Below are positions 1 to 5,910 of a stretch of DNA of 6,095 bases, one piece after another. The DNA comes from Afipia sp. (GTDB lineage Bacteria > Pseudomonadota > Alphaproteobacteria > Rhizobiales > Xanthobacteraceae). Made by a program: the position numbers and the translations under genes. The notes under the pieces are model-generated. The model ran no database searches. It saw only the letters and a list, made by a program, of their open reading frames with translations, and was not told the DNA's origin. The DNA is taken from contig JAGVII010000257.1 of assembly GCA_020056155.1 (NCBI GenBank), forward strand, positions 1-6,095, given 5' to 3'. The number at the start of each line of letters is the position of its first letter. The stretch's first letter is position 1.

Positions 1-734
1 CCCGCACCCGAAACGTAGACAGGGAAATAGATCTTCGAGCCGCGCGACAGATCCTTGATGTCGCAGTTGCCTCCGTGCTCACGCGGCGGAACAGTACGCG
101 CGCCTTCAGCCGCGGCCTTCGCCTTGGCGTCGCCCTTCATGCGGCCCATGTGCGCTGTCGGTCCGAACGGCGGGTTGGCGAGACCCGGCACGCGGGTCGG
201 ATTGGTCGCGATAAGCGCTGTCTCGCGCTCGTTCCACATCGACAGCATCTTCGGATCGGGCAGACAGCCGATCAGGCCGGGATGAATCAGACCCGCGAAG
301 TTGACGCCCGGAATGTGCCGCGACGATGTGTACATGCCCTTGAAGTCCCAGATCGACTTCTGTGCAAGCGGGAAATGATCGGTGAGAAAGCCTCCGCCAT
401 TCTGCTTGGAGAAGAAGCCGTTGAAGCCCCACAGGCTTTCCTTCATCGGGCCGACATCAAGCAGATCCACCACCAGAAGATCGCCCGGCTCCGCGCCCTT
501 GACGCCGATCGGGCCCGACAGGAAATGCACGATTGACAGGTCGATGTCGCGAACGTCATCGGCCGAATCGTTGTTCTTGATGAAGCCGCCGGTCCAGTCG
601 TAGGTCTCGATGATGAAATCATCGCCCGGACTGACCCATTCAACCATCGGAATTTCTGGATGCCAGCGATTGTGAACCTTGTCGTTGTCGTAGGCCGACT
701 GGTTGAGATCGACCTTGATCAGTGTATCTGGCAT
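1..734 (-). CDS. fmdA: Formamidase (acetamidase/formamidase family), N-terminal 244 codons, cut by the window edge
   Basis: Cytoplasmic amidohydrolase expected to convert formamide to formate and ammonia; some relatives also act on acetamide. The frame is open from ATG at 734 to base 1 with no stop. Family-typical stretches, recognised from memory, are HFLSGPIGVKGAEPGDLLVV (about residues 70-89), GFFSKQNGGGFLTDHFP (106-122), SRHIPGVNFAGLIHPGLIG (138-156) and EHGGNCDIKDLSRGSKIYFP (219-238). Full-length members are about 410 residues, so about 60 % is present. The start is supported by AGGGGAG at 743-749, 8 nt upstream. It follows urtE by 32 nt with no terminator seen, so it is probably the last visible gene of the urt operon, coupling uptake of an amide to its hydrolysis. 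Family assignment is firm; exact substrate preference cannot be read from the sequence. Confidence 0.93.
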   Translation of the reverse strand, partial: MPDTLIKVDLNQSAYDNDKVHNRWHPEIPMVEWVSPGDDFIIETYDWTGGFIKNNDSADDVRDIDLSIVHFLSGPIGVKGAEPGDLLVVDLLDVGPMKESLWGFNGFFSKQNGGGFLTDHFPLAQKSIWDFKGMYTSSRHIPGVNFAGLIHPGLIGCLPDPKMLSMWNERETALIATNPTRVPGLANPPFGPTAHMGRMKGDAKAKAAAEGARTVPPREHGGNCDIKDLSRGSKIYFPVYVSGA

Positions 735-766
735 TTAGGATGCTCCCCTGGTTACAAACGTCATCG

Positions 767-1456
767 TTAAACTGAAAGATATTTGGCGACCTGCGTGGCA
801 TCGATGCCGTCGCGTTTCTCGTCGCGGACGATTTCGCCGTTCTCGATCACAAGAACGCGGTCGGCCACATCAAGCGCAAAGCTCAGAACCTGCTCGGAGA
901 CGATGATCGACAGCCCGCGCTCATCCCGGATGCGCTTTAACGTGCGCGCCATTTCACGGATAATCGATGGCTGGATGCCTTCGGTGGGTTCGTCCAGCAG
1001 AAGAACCTTTGGCTTGGTCGCGAGCGCCCGTGCAATCGCGAGTTGCTGCTGCTGGCCACCGGAAAGATTGCCGCCGCGCCGGCCCTTCATCTCGAGCAGT
1101 ACCGGAAACAGTTCATAGATGTCGCCAGGAACTTCCTTTTCACCCGACGAAACCAGGCCGGTTTCGATGTTTTCCTTCACCGTCATGGTCGAGAAGATCA
1201 TCCGCCCCTGCGGCACGTAAGCCAGCCCCTTGGCGACGCGCTCATAGCTCTTGAGTGTGCTGAGTTCGCTGCCTTCCATGGTGACCGAACCGCTCTTGGT
1301 CGGCACAATCCCCATCAGCGACTTCATGAGCGTGGTCTTGCCCATGCCGTTGCGGCCCATGATCGCGACGATCTCGTTGGGCGCAACGGAGACATTGAGA
1401 CCATGCAGGACTTCGCTTTGTCCGTATGCGACGTGAAGATCCGAGATCGCGAGCAT
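767..1456 (-). CDS. urtE: Urea/short-chain amide ABC transporter, ATP-binding subunit UrtE
   Basis: One of two cytoplasmic ATPases powering the importer; 229 residues, close to the usual UrtE length of about 230. Visible ABC motifs are Walker A GRNGMGKTT (34-42), Q-loop Gln83 in YVPQGR, signature LSGGQ (131-135) followed by QQQLAIARAL, and Walker B with catalytic Glu in VLLLDEP (151-157), then TEGIQPSII, a run I associate with UrtE. The switch position reads SEQ (187-189), so the usual ABC His is Gln, as in LivF/UrtE proteins. I chose ATG 1456 because AAGGA lies 7 nt upstream and MLAISDLHVAYG matches the normal UrtE beginning. An in-frame ATG at 1480 would add 8 residues (MSRFKEYA) and overlap the urtD stop as TGATG; it is less likely. 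Gap to urtD is 23 nt. LivF-type branched-chain amino acid ATPase is the alternative, disfavoured by context. Confidence 0.94.
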   Translation of the reverse strand: MLAISDLHVAYGQSEVLHGLNVSVAPNEIVAIMGRNGMGKTTLMKSLMGIVPTKSGSVTMEGSELSTLKSYERVAKGLAYVPQGRMIFSTMTVKENIETGLVSSGEKEVPGDIYELFPVLLEMKGRRGGNLSGGQQQQLAIARALATKPKVLLLDEPTEGIQPSIIREMARTLKRIRDERGLSIIVSEQVLSFALDVADRVLVIENGEIVRDEKRDGIDATQVAKYLSV

Positions 1457-1463
1457 TGCGTAT

Positions 1464-1468
1464 TCCTT
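1464..1468 (-). promoter_or_regulatory. Ribosome binding site of urtE
   Basis: AAGGA on the minus strand, 7 nt before ATG 1456. It favours this start over the in-frame ATG at 1480, which has only a weak GGGA in front and lies on the urtD stop codon. Confidence 0.65.
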
Positions 1469-1479
1469 AAATCGTGACA

Positions 1480-2235
1480 TCAGTGTCCCAGATAGACTTC
1501 GATAACCTTCGGATCGTTCTGGACCATCTCCATCGATCCTTCCGACAGGATCTTTCCCTGATGCAGTACGGTCACCTTGTGCGCGATGTCCTCGACGAAC
1601 TTCATATCGTGTTCGATCACCAGCACCGAACGGTCCTTGATGATGCGGTTAAGCAGTTCGGCGGTCTTGATCCGTTCGCTGACGCTCATGCCGGCCACCG
1701 GCTCGTCGAGCATCAACAGATCCGGGTCCTGGATCAGCAGCATGCCAATCTCGAGCCACTGCTTCTGGCCGTGACTGAGCAGTTCGGCGCTCATGCCGAG
1801 GCGATCCTTCAGGAAGATCATCTCCGCGACCTCTTCCACCCGGTCGCGAACCGTCGCATCGCGCTGGAATGTCAGCGCGCCGAACACAGTGCGCCCGCGT
1901 GGATAGGAAATTTCGAGATTCTCGAACACCGTGAGGTCATCGTAGATCGACGGCGTCTGGAATTTGCGGCCAACGCCAGCCTGGACGATCTGGTTTTCCT
2001 TCATCCTGGTCAGTTCCTGATTGCGGAACTGGATCGAACCGGATGTCGCCTTGGTTTTCCCACAGATCAAATCGAGCACTGTAGTCTTGCCGGCTCCATT
2101 CGGACCGATGATGACGCGGATTTCGTTCTCATCGACGTAGAACGACAGGTCGTTGACCGCCTTGAAGCCATCGAATGACACTGTGAGCGCTTCGACCGCG
2201 AGCAGGAATTCCTTGGGTTGATGACCGACCAGCAT
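1480..2235 (-). CDS. urtD: Urea/short-chain amide ABC transporter, ATP-binding subunit UrtD
   Basis: Second ATPase of the importer, partner of UrtE on the cytoplasmic face; 251 residues, normal for UrtD. Motifs are Walker A GPNGAGKTT (44-52), Q-loop Gln93 in RKFQTP, the signature in its UrtD form LSHGQKQWLEIGMLL (153-167), Walker B LLMLDEP (173-179) with PVAGMS after it, and switch His209 in VIEHDM. The LSHGQ signature followed by KQWLEIG separates UrtD from LivG, which normally has LSYGQ. The C-terminus YLGH is also typical. ATG 2235 has AGGAG at 2242-2246 with a 6-nt spacer. That Shine-Dalgarno overlaps the urtC stop codon (TAG, 2247-2245), so the two genes are tightly spaced and may be translationally coupled. 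Confidence 0.95.
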   Translation of the reverse strand: MLVGHQPKEFLLAVEALTVSFDGFKAVNDLSFYVDENEIRVIIGPNGAGKTTVLDLICGKTKATSGSIQFRNQELTRMKENQIVQAGVGRKFQTPSIYDDLTVFENLEISYPRGRTVFGALTFQRDATVRDRVEEVAEMIFLKDRLGMSAELLSHGQKQWLEIGMLLIQDPDLLMLDEPVAGMSVSERIKTAELLNRIIKDRSVLVIEHDMKFVEDIAHKVTVLHQGKILSEGSMEMVQNDPKVIEVYLGH

Positions 2236-2244
2236 GGTGTGCTC

Positions 2245-3441
2245 CTACTCCGCGGGGGCGCCGTCGGCGACTGAGCCGCCGGTCCAGCCGCTCTTGCCAC
2301 CCGTCTTGGGCTTGCGAAATGCGATCAGGCGCTCGATGCGGCTCTGGACGTGATCGCGCCAGATTCCGGCAAGACCGTTCGGGAAAGCCAGCACCACCGC
2401 GATGAACAGCGCGCCAAGGCCGAAAAGCCAAAGCTCGGGAAACGATTCCGAGAGACTCGTCTTGGCGAAATTGACCAACAGCGTGCCGTAGACCGCGCCG
2501 AGGATGGACAACCGGCCGCCCACCGCGGTGTAGATCACCATTTCGATCGACGGAACGATGCCCACGAAGGACGGCGACATGAAGCCGACCTGAAGAGCGA
2601 ACATCGCGCCGCCGATTGCTGCGAATACCGCCGCCGCGCAGAAGGCGAAGATCTTGAAGTTGGCGACGCTATAGCCCGAAAACCGGACGCGGTCCTCTTT
2701 CTCGCGCATCGCAACCAGAATGCGCCCGAGCTTCGAATGTCGGATGAACTGGGCGATGCCGATACAGCCGAACAGGCAAGCGACTTCCACGAAGTACAGG
2801 ATGAACTTGGCGTTGTCGGTGCGGATATCCCAGCCCTTCAACGTGCGCAGATCGGTAATGCCGTTGACGCCGCCGGTATAACCCTGCTGACCGATGATGA
2901 GGATGGTCAGGATCGCAGCAATCGCCTGGGTGATGATGGCGAAATACGTGCCCCCGACGCGGCGCTTGAACATGGCCGCACCGATGATAAAGGCGAAGAT
3001 CGCCGGGACCGCGATGATCGCAATGATCGTGAACGACAGACTGTGGAACGGCTGCCAGAAAAGAGGCAGTTGCGTGATCTGATTCCAGTCCATGAAGTCC
3101 GGTATGCCGGGTGTCGACTGGATCTTGGTGTTCGCGACGCTGGATGCTTCCAGCTTGAGAAACATAGCCATGCAGTAGCCGCCGAGGCCGAAGAATACCC
3201 CCTGCCCAAGGCTGAGAATTCCGCCGTACCCCCAGCAGATCACCAGCCCAATCGCCACGAACGCGTAAGTCAGATACTTCGCGACCAGGTTGAGCCGGAA
3301 GTTGTCCAGCGTGAGCGGCAGGACAACGACCAGCAGCATCGCCAACACCAGAATGCCGATAAGTTCGGAGCGATTCGCGAAGCGCGGATTGTCGTTGACG
3401 ACTTTTGCGGCAACAGTTTGCTCGGAGACATTGTTAGACAT
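2245..3441 (-). CDS. urtC: Urea/short-chain amide ABC transporter, permease subunit UrtC
   Basis: LivM-like inner-membrane permease that pairs with UrtB to form the translocation channel; 398 residues. After a polar N-terminal tail (1-25) come hydrophobic segments at about 26-45 and 57-70, the conserved GYGGILSLGQGVFFGLGGY (71-89), a polar loop (about 98-130), and further segments at about 135-157, 165-184, 212-232, 262-284, 295-325 and 336-355. The coupling (EAA-type) loop lies at about 236-259, with KLGRILVAMREKEDR at its core, and would contact UrtD/UrtE. The last ~40 residues are hydrophilic and end in a Gly/Lys-rich tail. Start ATG 3441 lies 12 nt after the urtB stop and has AAAAGG upstream with a 7-nt spacer. 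Retention of GYGGILSLGQG and of context support UrtC rather than LivM. Membrane-segment limits are by eye. Confidence 0.95.
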   Translation of the reverse strand: MSNNVSEQTVAAKVVNDNPRFANRSELIGILVLAMLLVVVLPLTLDNFRLNLVAKYLTYAFVAIGLVICWGYGGILSLGQGVFFGLGGYCMAMFLKLEASSVANTKIQSTPGIPDFMDWNQITQLPLFWQPFHSLSFTIIAIIAVPAIFAFIIGAAMFKRRVGGTYFAIITQAIAAILTILIIGQQGYTGGVNGITDLRTLKGWDIRTDNAKFILYFVEVACLFGCIGIAQFIRHSKLGRILVAMREKEDRVRFSGYSVANFKIFAFCAAAVFAAIGGAMFALQVGFMSPSFVGIVPSIEMVIYTAVGGRLSILGAVYGTLLVNFAKTSLSESFPELWLFGLGALFIAVVLAFPNGLAGIWRDHVQSRIERLIAFRKPKTGGKSGWTGGSVADGAPAE

Positions 3442-3453
3442 TTTCTGGCCTTT

Positions 3454-4380
3454 TCACTTCCGGACCTTGAGGGCGAACAACCCCTGCGGCCGCAGCATGA
3501 GGATGCCGACAATCGCGAGCAGCGTGAGAACCTTGGCCATGGAGCCAGACATGAAGAACTCCATGGTGGACTGCGCCTGTGAGATGGTGAAGGCTGAAGC
3601 GATAGTGCCGAGCAGGCTGGCCGCGCCGCCGAACACGACCACAAGAAAGGTATCGACGATGTAGAGCTGACCTGAGGTCGGCCCGGTCGAGCCGATCATG
3701 GTGAAGGCGGAGCCTGCTATGCCCGCGATGCCGCAGCCGAGGCCGAAGGTGTAACGATCGACCTTCTCTGTGTTGATGCCGACGGCGCCGGCCATCACAC
3801 GGTTCTGCACTACGGCGCGGACCTGACGGCCCCAGCGAGACTTGTACATGATGTAGGCTACGGCGATGGTGATCAGCACAGTGAGGCACATCACGAAGAT
3901 GCCGTTAATCGGCACCTCGATGGTGTCGGTGATCTGCTTTGAGCCCAGCATCCACTGCGGGAGTTCGACGCCGACTTCGCGCGCGCCGAAGATCGAGCGG
4001 TATGCCTGTTGCAGGATCAGGCTCAGGCCCCAGGTCGCGAGCAGTGTATCGAGTGGACGCTTGTACAGGTGGCGTATCAGCGCCCATTCCACCAGCATTC
4101 CGAGCGCGCCAGATGCGAGGAAGGCAAGCGCCATCGCAATGAAGAAGTAGCCGCTGAACAGCGAGGGCAAAAAGGCCTGAAAGAAGTTCGACGTCATCCA
4201 TGTGACGTAAGCGCCGAGGATCATGAACTCGCCATGAGCCATATTGATGACACCCATCTGGCCGAAGATGATCGCGAGCCCAAGCGCCATCAGAACGTAA
4301 ACGGAGAAGAGAATGAGACCTGCGAAGCCCTGCATCGCAAAGATCGCGCCGAGATCGCCAATCGAATAATCGCCGAACAT
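3454..4380 (-). CDS. urtB: Urea/short-chain amide ABC transporter, permease subunit UrtB
   Basis: LivH-like inner-membrane permease; 308 residues, the short form without the long N-terminal periplasmic extension found in some UrtB proteins. The sequence is strongly hydrophobic. It carries the LivH/UrtB hallmark GQMGVINMAHGEFMILGAY (40-58), RPLDTLLATWGLSLILQQAYR (108-128), the coupling-loop region around RAVVQNRVMAGAVGINTEKV (188-207), and the C-terminal LRPQGLF (296-302). Together with UrtC it forms the membrane pore. ATG 4380 has GGAGA at 4388-4392 with a 7-nt spacer; this ribosome site is part of a small palindrome. The gene is separated from urtA by 108 nt containing two hairpins, whereas its downstream gap to urtC is only 12 nt. 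Confidence 0.95.
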   Translation of the reverse strand: MFGDYSIGDLGAIFAMQGFAGLILFSVYVLMALGLAIIFGQMGVINMAHGEFMILGAYVTWMTSNFFQAFLPSLFSGYFFIAMALAFLASGALGMLVEWALIRHLYKRPLDTLLATWGLSLILQQAYRSIFGAREVGVELPQWMLGSKQITDTIEVPINGIFVMCLTVLITIAVAYIMYKSRWGRQVRAVVQNRVMAGAVGINTEKVDRYTFGLGCGIAGIAGSAFTMIGSTGPTSGQLYIVDTFLVVVFGGAASLLGTIASAFTISQAQSTMEFFMSGSMAKVLTLLAIVGILMLRPQGLFALKVRK

Positions 4381-4388
4381 TTCAAATT

Positions 4389-4398
4389 CTCCGCGGAG
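4389..4398 (-). repeat. Palindrome CTCCGCGGAG covering the urtB ribosome binding site
   Basis: A perfect 10-bp palindrome whose downstream half supplies the GGAG of the urtB Shine-Dalgarno. In RNA, UCUC and GAGA can form a 4-bp stem around a CGCG loop, so the site may be weakly masked. The stem is short, so any effect would be modest. Confidence 0.4.
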
Positions 4399-4405
4399 AG
4401 GAAGT

Positions 4406-4435
4406 CTCGCGCCGCAGACGAATCCGCGGCGCGAG
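4406..4435 (-). terminator. Strong GC-rich hairpin downstream of urtA, without U tract
   Basis: Perfect 10-bp inverted repeat: CTCGCGCCGC at 4406-4415 and GCGGCGCGAG at 4426-4435, with a 10-nt loop. It begins 53 nt after the urtA stop. The minus-strand sequence after the stem (ACTTCCTC) has no run of T, so it is unlikely to be a complete Rho-independent terminator. It may cause partial termination or block 3' exonucleases, raising urtA message relative to urtB-E. Confidence 0.5.
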
Positions 4436-4442
4436 GGCTGCG

Positions 4443-4465
4443 GGCGTGGACTGACAACCCACGCC
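4443..4465 (-). other. Second inverted repeat after urtA
   Basis: GGCGTGG at 4443-4449 pairs with CCACGCC at 4459-4465 across a 9-nt loop, a 7-bp stem that is all G-C except one A-T. It lies 23 nt after the urtA stop and forms a tandem pair with the larger hairpin next to it. No U tract follows. Confidence 0.45.
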
Positions 4466-4488
4466 TGGGAGCTCTATCGAAGTGAGAT

Positions 4489-5751
4489 TTACTGGTAGCC
4501 CTTCGGGAACGGATCGGGCTCGATCAGATCCGGAGTTTCGTAGACCACCTTGAACTGACCATCGAGGCCAGCGAGACCGACGCGGGTCTTGGACCAAAGA
4601 TGGTGGTTCTTGTGGATCTTGACGTAACCTTCCGGCGCCTTGGTGAACTCGATGCCGGCGGAAGCTTCCGCGATCTTGTCGATGTCGAAGCTGCCCGCTT
4701 TCTCGACCGTCATTTTCCAGAGCCACGGACCAAGATACGCAGCCTGGGTGACGTCACCGATCACGGTCTTCTCGCCCCACATCTTCTTGAAGGCGGCGAC
4801 GAATTCCTTGTTGTTCGGATTATCGAGCGACTGGAAGTACTTCATGCAGGCGAACGCGCCTGCGATGTTTTCGCCGCCGATACCGTCAATTTCGTCTTCA
4901 GTGACCGAGATTGTCAGTAGCTTCTGCTTCGACAGGTCGATGCCGGCCGCCTTGAGCTGCTTGTAGAACGCGACGTTCGAACCCCCGACGATGATCGCGT
5001 AGATCACGTCCGGCTTGGTCAGCTTGATCTTGTTGATGACCGAGTTGAACTGAGTGTGACCGAGCGGGAAGTATTCTTCGCCGACAACCTTGGCGCCCTG
5101 AAGATGGCCTTCGATATGCTTGCGCGCGATCTTGTTCGAGGTGCGCGGCCAGATGTAGTCCGAACCGAGCAGGTAAAAGGTCTTCGCGCCCTTGGTCTTG
5201 TTGACCCAATCAAGGCCCGCGATGATCTGCTGGGTCGCTTCCTGACCGGTGTAGATGACATTCTTCGACTGTTCGAGGCCTTCGTAGAAAGTCGGATAGT
5301 AGAGCATGCCGTTGTACTGCTCGAACACCGGAAGCACCGCCTTGCGCGACGCCGAGGTCCAGCAGCCCATAACCGACGCGCACTTGTCGTTCACGAGCAA
5401 CTTCTTCGCCTTCTCCGCGAAGGTCGGCCAGTCGGATGCGCCGTCTTCCTGAATGAACTTGATCTTGCGGCCGAGCACACCCCCCGAGGCGTTAATCTGC
5501 TCAATGGCCAGCTTTTCGGCCTGCACCGATCCGGTTTCGGAAATCGCCATGGTGCCGGTGACGGAGTGCAGGATTCCGACCGTGACCTCGGTATCGGTCA
5601 CCGCCAGACCCGTGGTGTTGACGGCGGAGGTCGCAGGTCCGGCGCCGAAAGAGGGACGGGAAACGAGCGACATGGCGGGCAACGCCGCCATCCCCATAAG
5701 CAATTTTCGCCGGAATGCGGACTGTAAGCCCTGATGTTTTTCGTCTGACAT
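4489..5751 (-). CDS. urtA: Urea/short-chain amide ABC transporter, periplasmic substrate-binding protein UrtA (FmdD-like)
   Basis: Periplasmic receptor that delivers substrate to UrtB/UrtC; 420 residues. The N-terminus has FRRKLLMG (13-20), a twin-arginine-like motif, then a hydrophobic stretch to about residue 30 and a probable cleavage site near FGA (35-37). The mature part is a type-I periplasmic binding fold of the UrtA class: VTVGILHSVTGTMAISET (56-73), ASDWPTFAEKAKKLL (105-119), MGCWTSASRKAVLPVFE (128-144), YYPTFYEGLEQSKNVIYTG (151-169), LGSDYIWPRTSN (195-206), YFQSLDNPNNKEF (305-317) and C-terminal DPFPKGYQ. ATG 5751 is chosen because AAGGGG sits 5 nt upstream. An ATG at 5817 would add 22 residues before the signal peptide and is unlikely. 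It heads the operon. Resemblance to amide/urea binding proteins found next to formamidase genes makes a short-amide ligand possible. Confidence 0.94.
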   Translation of the reverse strand: MSDEKHQGLQSAFRRKLLMGMAALPAMSLVSRPSFGAGPATSAVNTTGLAVTDTEVTVGILHSVTGTMAISETGSVQAEKLAIEQINASGGVLGRKIKFIQEDGASDWPTFAEKAKKLLVNDKCASVMGCWTSASRKAVLPVFEQYNGMLYYPTFYEGLEQSKNVIYTGQEATQQIIAGLDWVNKTKGAKTFYLLGSDYIWPRTSNKIARKHIEGHLQGAKVVGEEYFPLGHTQFNSVINKIKLTKPDVIYAIIVGGSNVAFYKQLKAAGIDLSKQKLLTISVTEDEIDGIGGENIAGAFACMKYFQSLDNPNNKEFVAAFKKMWGEKTVIGDVTQAAYLGPWLWKMTVEKAGSFDIDKIAEASAGIEFTKAPEGYVKIHKNHHLWSKTRVGLAGLDGQFKVVYETPDLIEPDPFPKGYQ

Positions 5752-5756
5752 AACCA

Positions 5757-5762
5757 CCCCTT
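5757..5762 (-). promoter_or_regulatory. Ribosome binding site of urtA
   Basis: AAGGGG on the minus strand, 5 nt before ATG 5751. It fixes this start rather than the in-frame ATG at 5817, which would place 22 extra residues ahead of the signal peptide. Confidence 0.65.
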
Positions 5763-5795
5763 TTTGCTGAACAAAGCGCCTTGATGGGGAAAAGA

Positions 5796-5810
5796 TGGCC
5801 CGAATTGTGC
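5796..5810 (+). promoter_or_regulatory. Sigma-54-like -24/-12 promoter facing the plus-strand gene
   Basis: TGGCCCGAATTGTGC fits the consensus TGGCAC-N5-TTGC, with GG and GC at the required 10-nt separation and an A following. There are two mismatches, C for A at position 5 and G for T at position 12. Transcription would start near 5822, giving a leader of roughly 90 nt before GTG 5911. Sigma-54 control would fit a nitrogen-responsive gene, but short matches of this kind occur by chance. Confidence 0.4.
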
Positions 5811-5818
5811 AGCGCACA
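5806..5818. repeat. 13-bp dyad TGTGC-AGC-GCACA overlapping the -12 element
   Basis: Perfect 5-bp arms around a 3-nt spacer in the divergent intergenic region. It overlaps the GTGC of the sigma-54-like element, a position where a bound repressor or other regulator could interfere with the polymerase. No known regulator is assigned. Confidence 0.35.
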
Positions 5819-5897
5819 GATACGCGAAATCACGCATACTGCACCGCAAAAGCGCGACGTAGATTTTGGAACCGATTGAGGATCGCCACAGCGTGAC

Positions 5898-5904
5898 AAA
5901 GGAG
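5898..5904 (+). promoter_or_regulatory. Ribosome binding site that selects GTG 5911
   Basis: AAAGGAG ends 6 nt before GTG 5911, an ideal spacing. The in-frame ATG at 5905 directly abuts it and so cannot use it, which is why the GTG is preferred as start codon. Confidence 0.7.
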
Positions 5905-5910
5905 ATGCAA

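Larger units (their letters stand above)
4381..4488. other. urtA-urtB intergenic region with two tandem hairpins
   Basis: This 108-nt gap is much longer than any other gap in the operon. Reading the minus-strand transcript from the urtA stop, it contains a 7-bp hairpin (4443-4465), a 10-bp GC-rich hairpin (4406-4435) and a small palindrome over the urtB ribosome site (4389-4398). No small reading frame with a convincing ribosome site was seen. The likely role is differential expression or 3'-end protection of the urtA message, which is an inference from position. Confidence 0.6.
5752..5910. promoter_or_regulatory. Divergent promoter region between urtA and the sensor-kinase-like gene
   Basis: A 159-nt non-coding stretch between two divergently read genes, so it must hold promoters for both unless the plus-strand gene is read from elsewhere. 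It contains a sigma-54-like element on the plus strand (5796-5810), a 13-bp dyad (5806-5818) and an imperfect 18-bp dyad (5821-5838). I found no convincing sigma-70 -35/-10 pair on either strand, and no good sigma-54 element towards urtA. Regulatory function is inferred from the arrangement. Confidence 0.6.

Noticed and set aside
1474..2178. Open frame of about 234 codons antisense to urtD
   Set aside because: It mirrors the ABC ATPase gene codon for codon and shows no recognisable domain.
767..2235. LivG/LivF branched-chain amino acid ATPases
   Set aside because: The UrtD signature LSHGQKQWLEIG, the UrtE run DEPTEGIQPS, and the neighbouring UrtA and formamidase all favour the urea/amide class.
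2350..3582. Long open frame of about 410 codons on the plus strand
   Set aside because: It lies wholly antisense to urtC and the end of urtB. Its composition (very rich in Arg, Asp, Glu, Gln, His) is the usual mirror image of a GC-rich hydrophobic protein gene, and no ribosome site or family motif was seen.
4406..4435. Full Rho-independent terminator ending the transcript after urtA
   Set aside because: The stem is strong but no T run follows on the minus strand, and urtB-urtE have no evident separate promoter.
5056..5727. Open frame of about 223 codons antisense to urtA
   Set aside because: Same explanation: codon-bias shadow of a well supported gene on the other strand.
5764..5783. Possible sigma-54 promoter for urtA on the minus strand (AAGGCGCTTTGTTCAGC)
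   Set aside because: GG and GC are 11 nt apart, not 10, and it lies too close to the ribosome site.
5752..5817. Longer urtA start at ATG 5817
   Set aside because: It would put 22 residues before the signal peptide and uses up the promoter region. ATG 5751 has AAGGGG at good spacing.
5840..5856. NtrC-type site starting with TGCACC
   Set aside because: Only the first half-site matches; the second half (AAGCGCG) fits TGGTGCA poorly.
5905..5910. ATG 5905 as start of the plus-strand gene
   Set aside because: The Shine-Dalgarno directly touches it; GTG 5911 has the correct 6-nt spacing.
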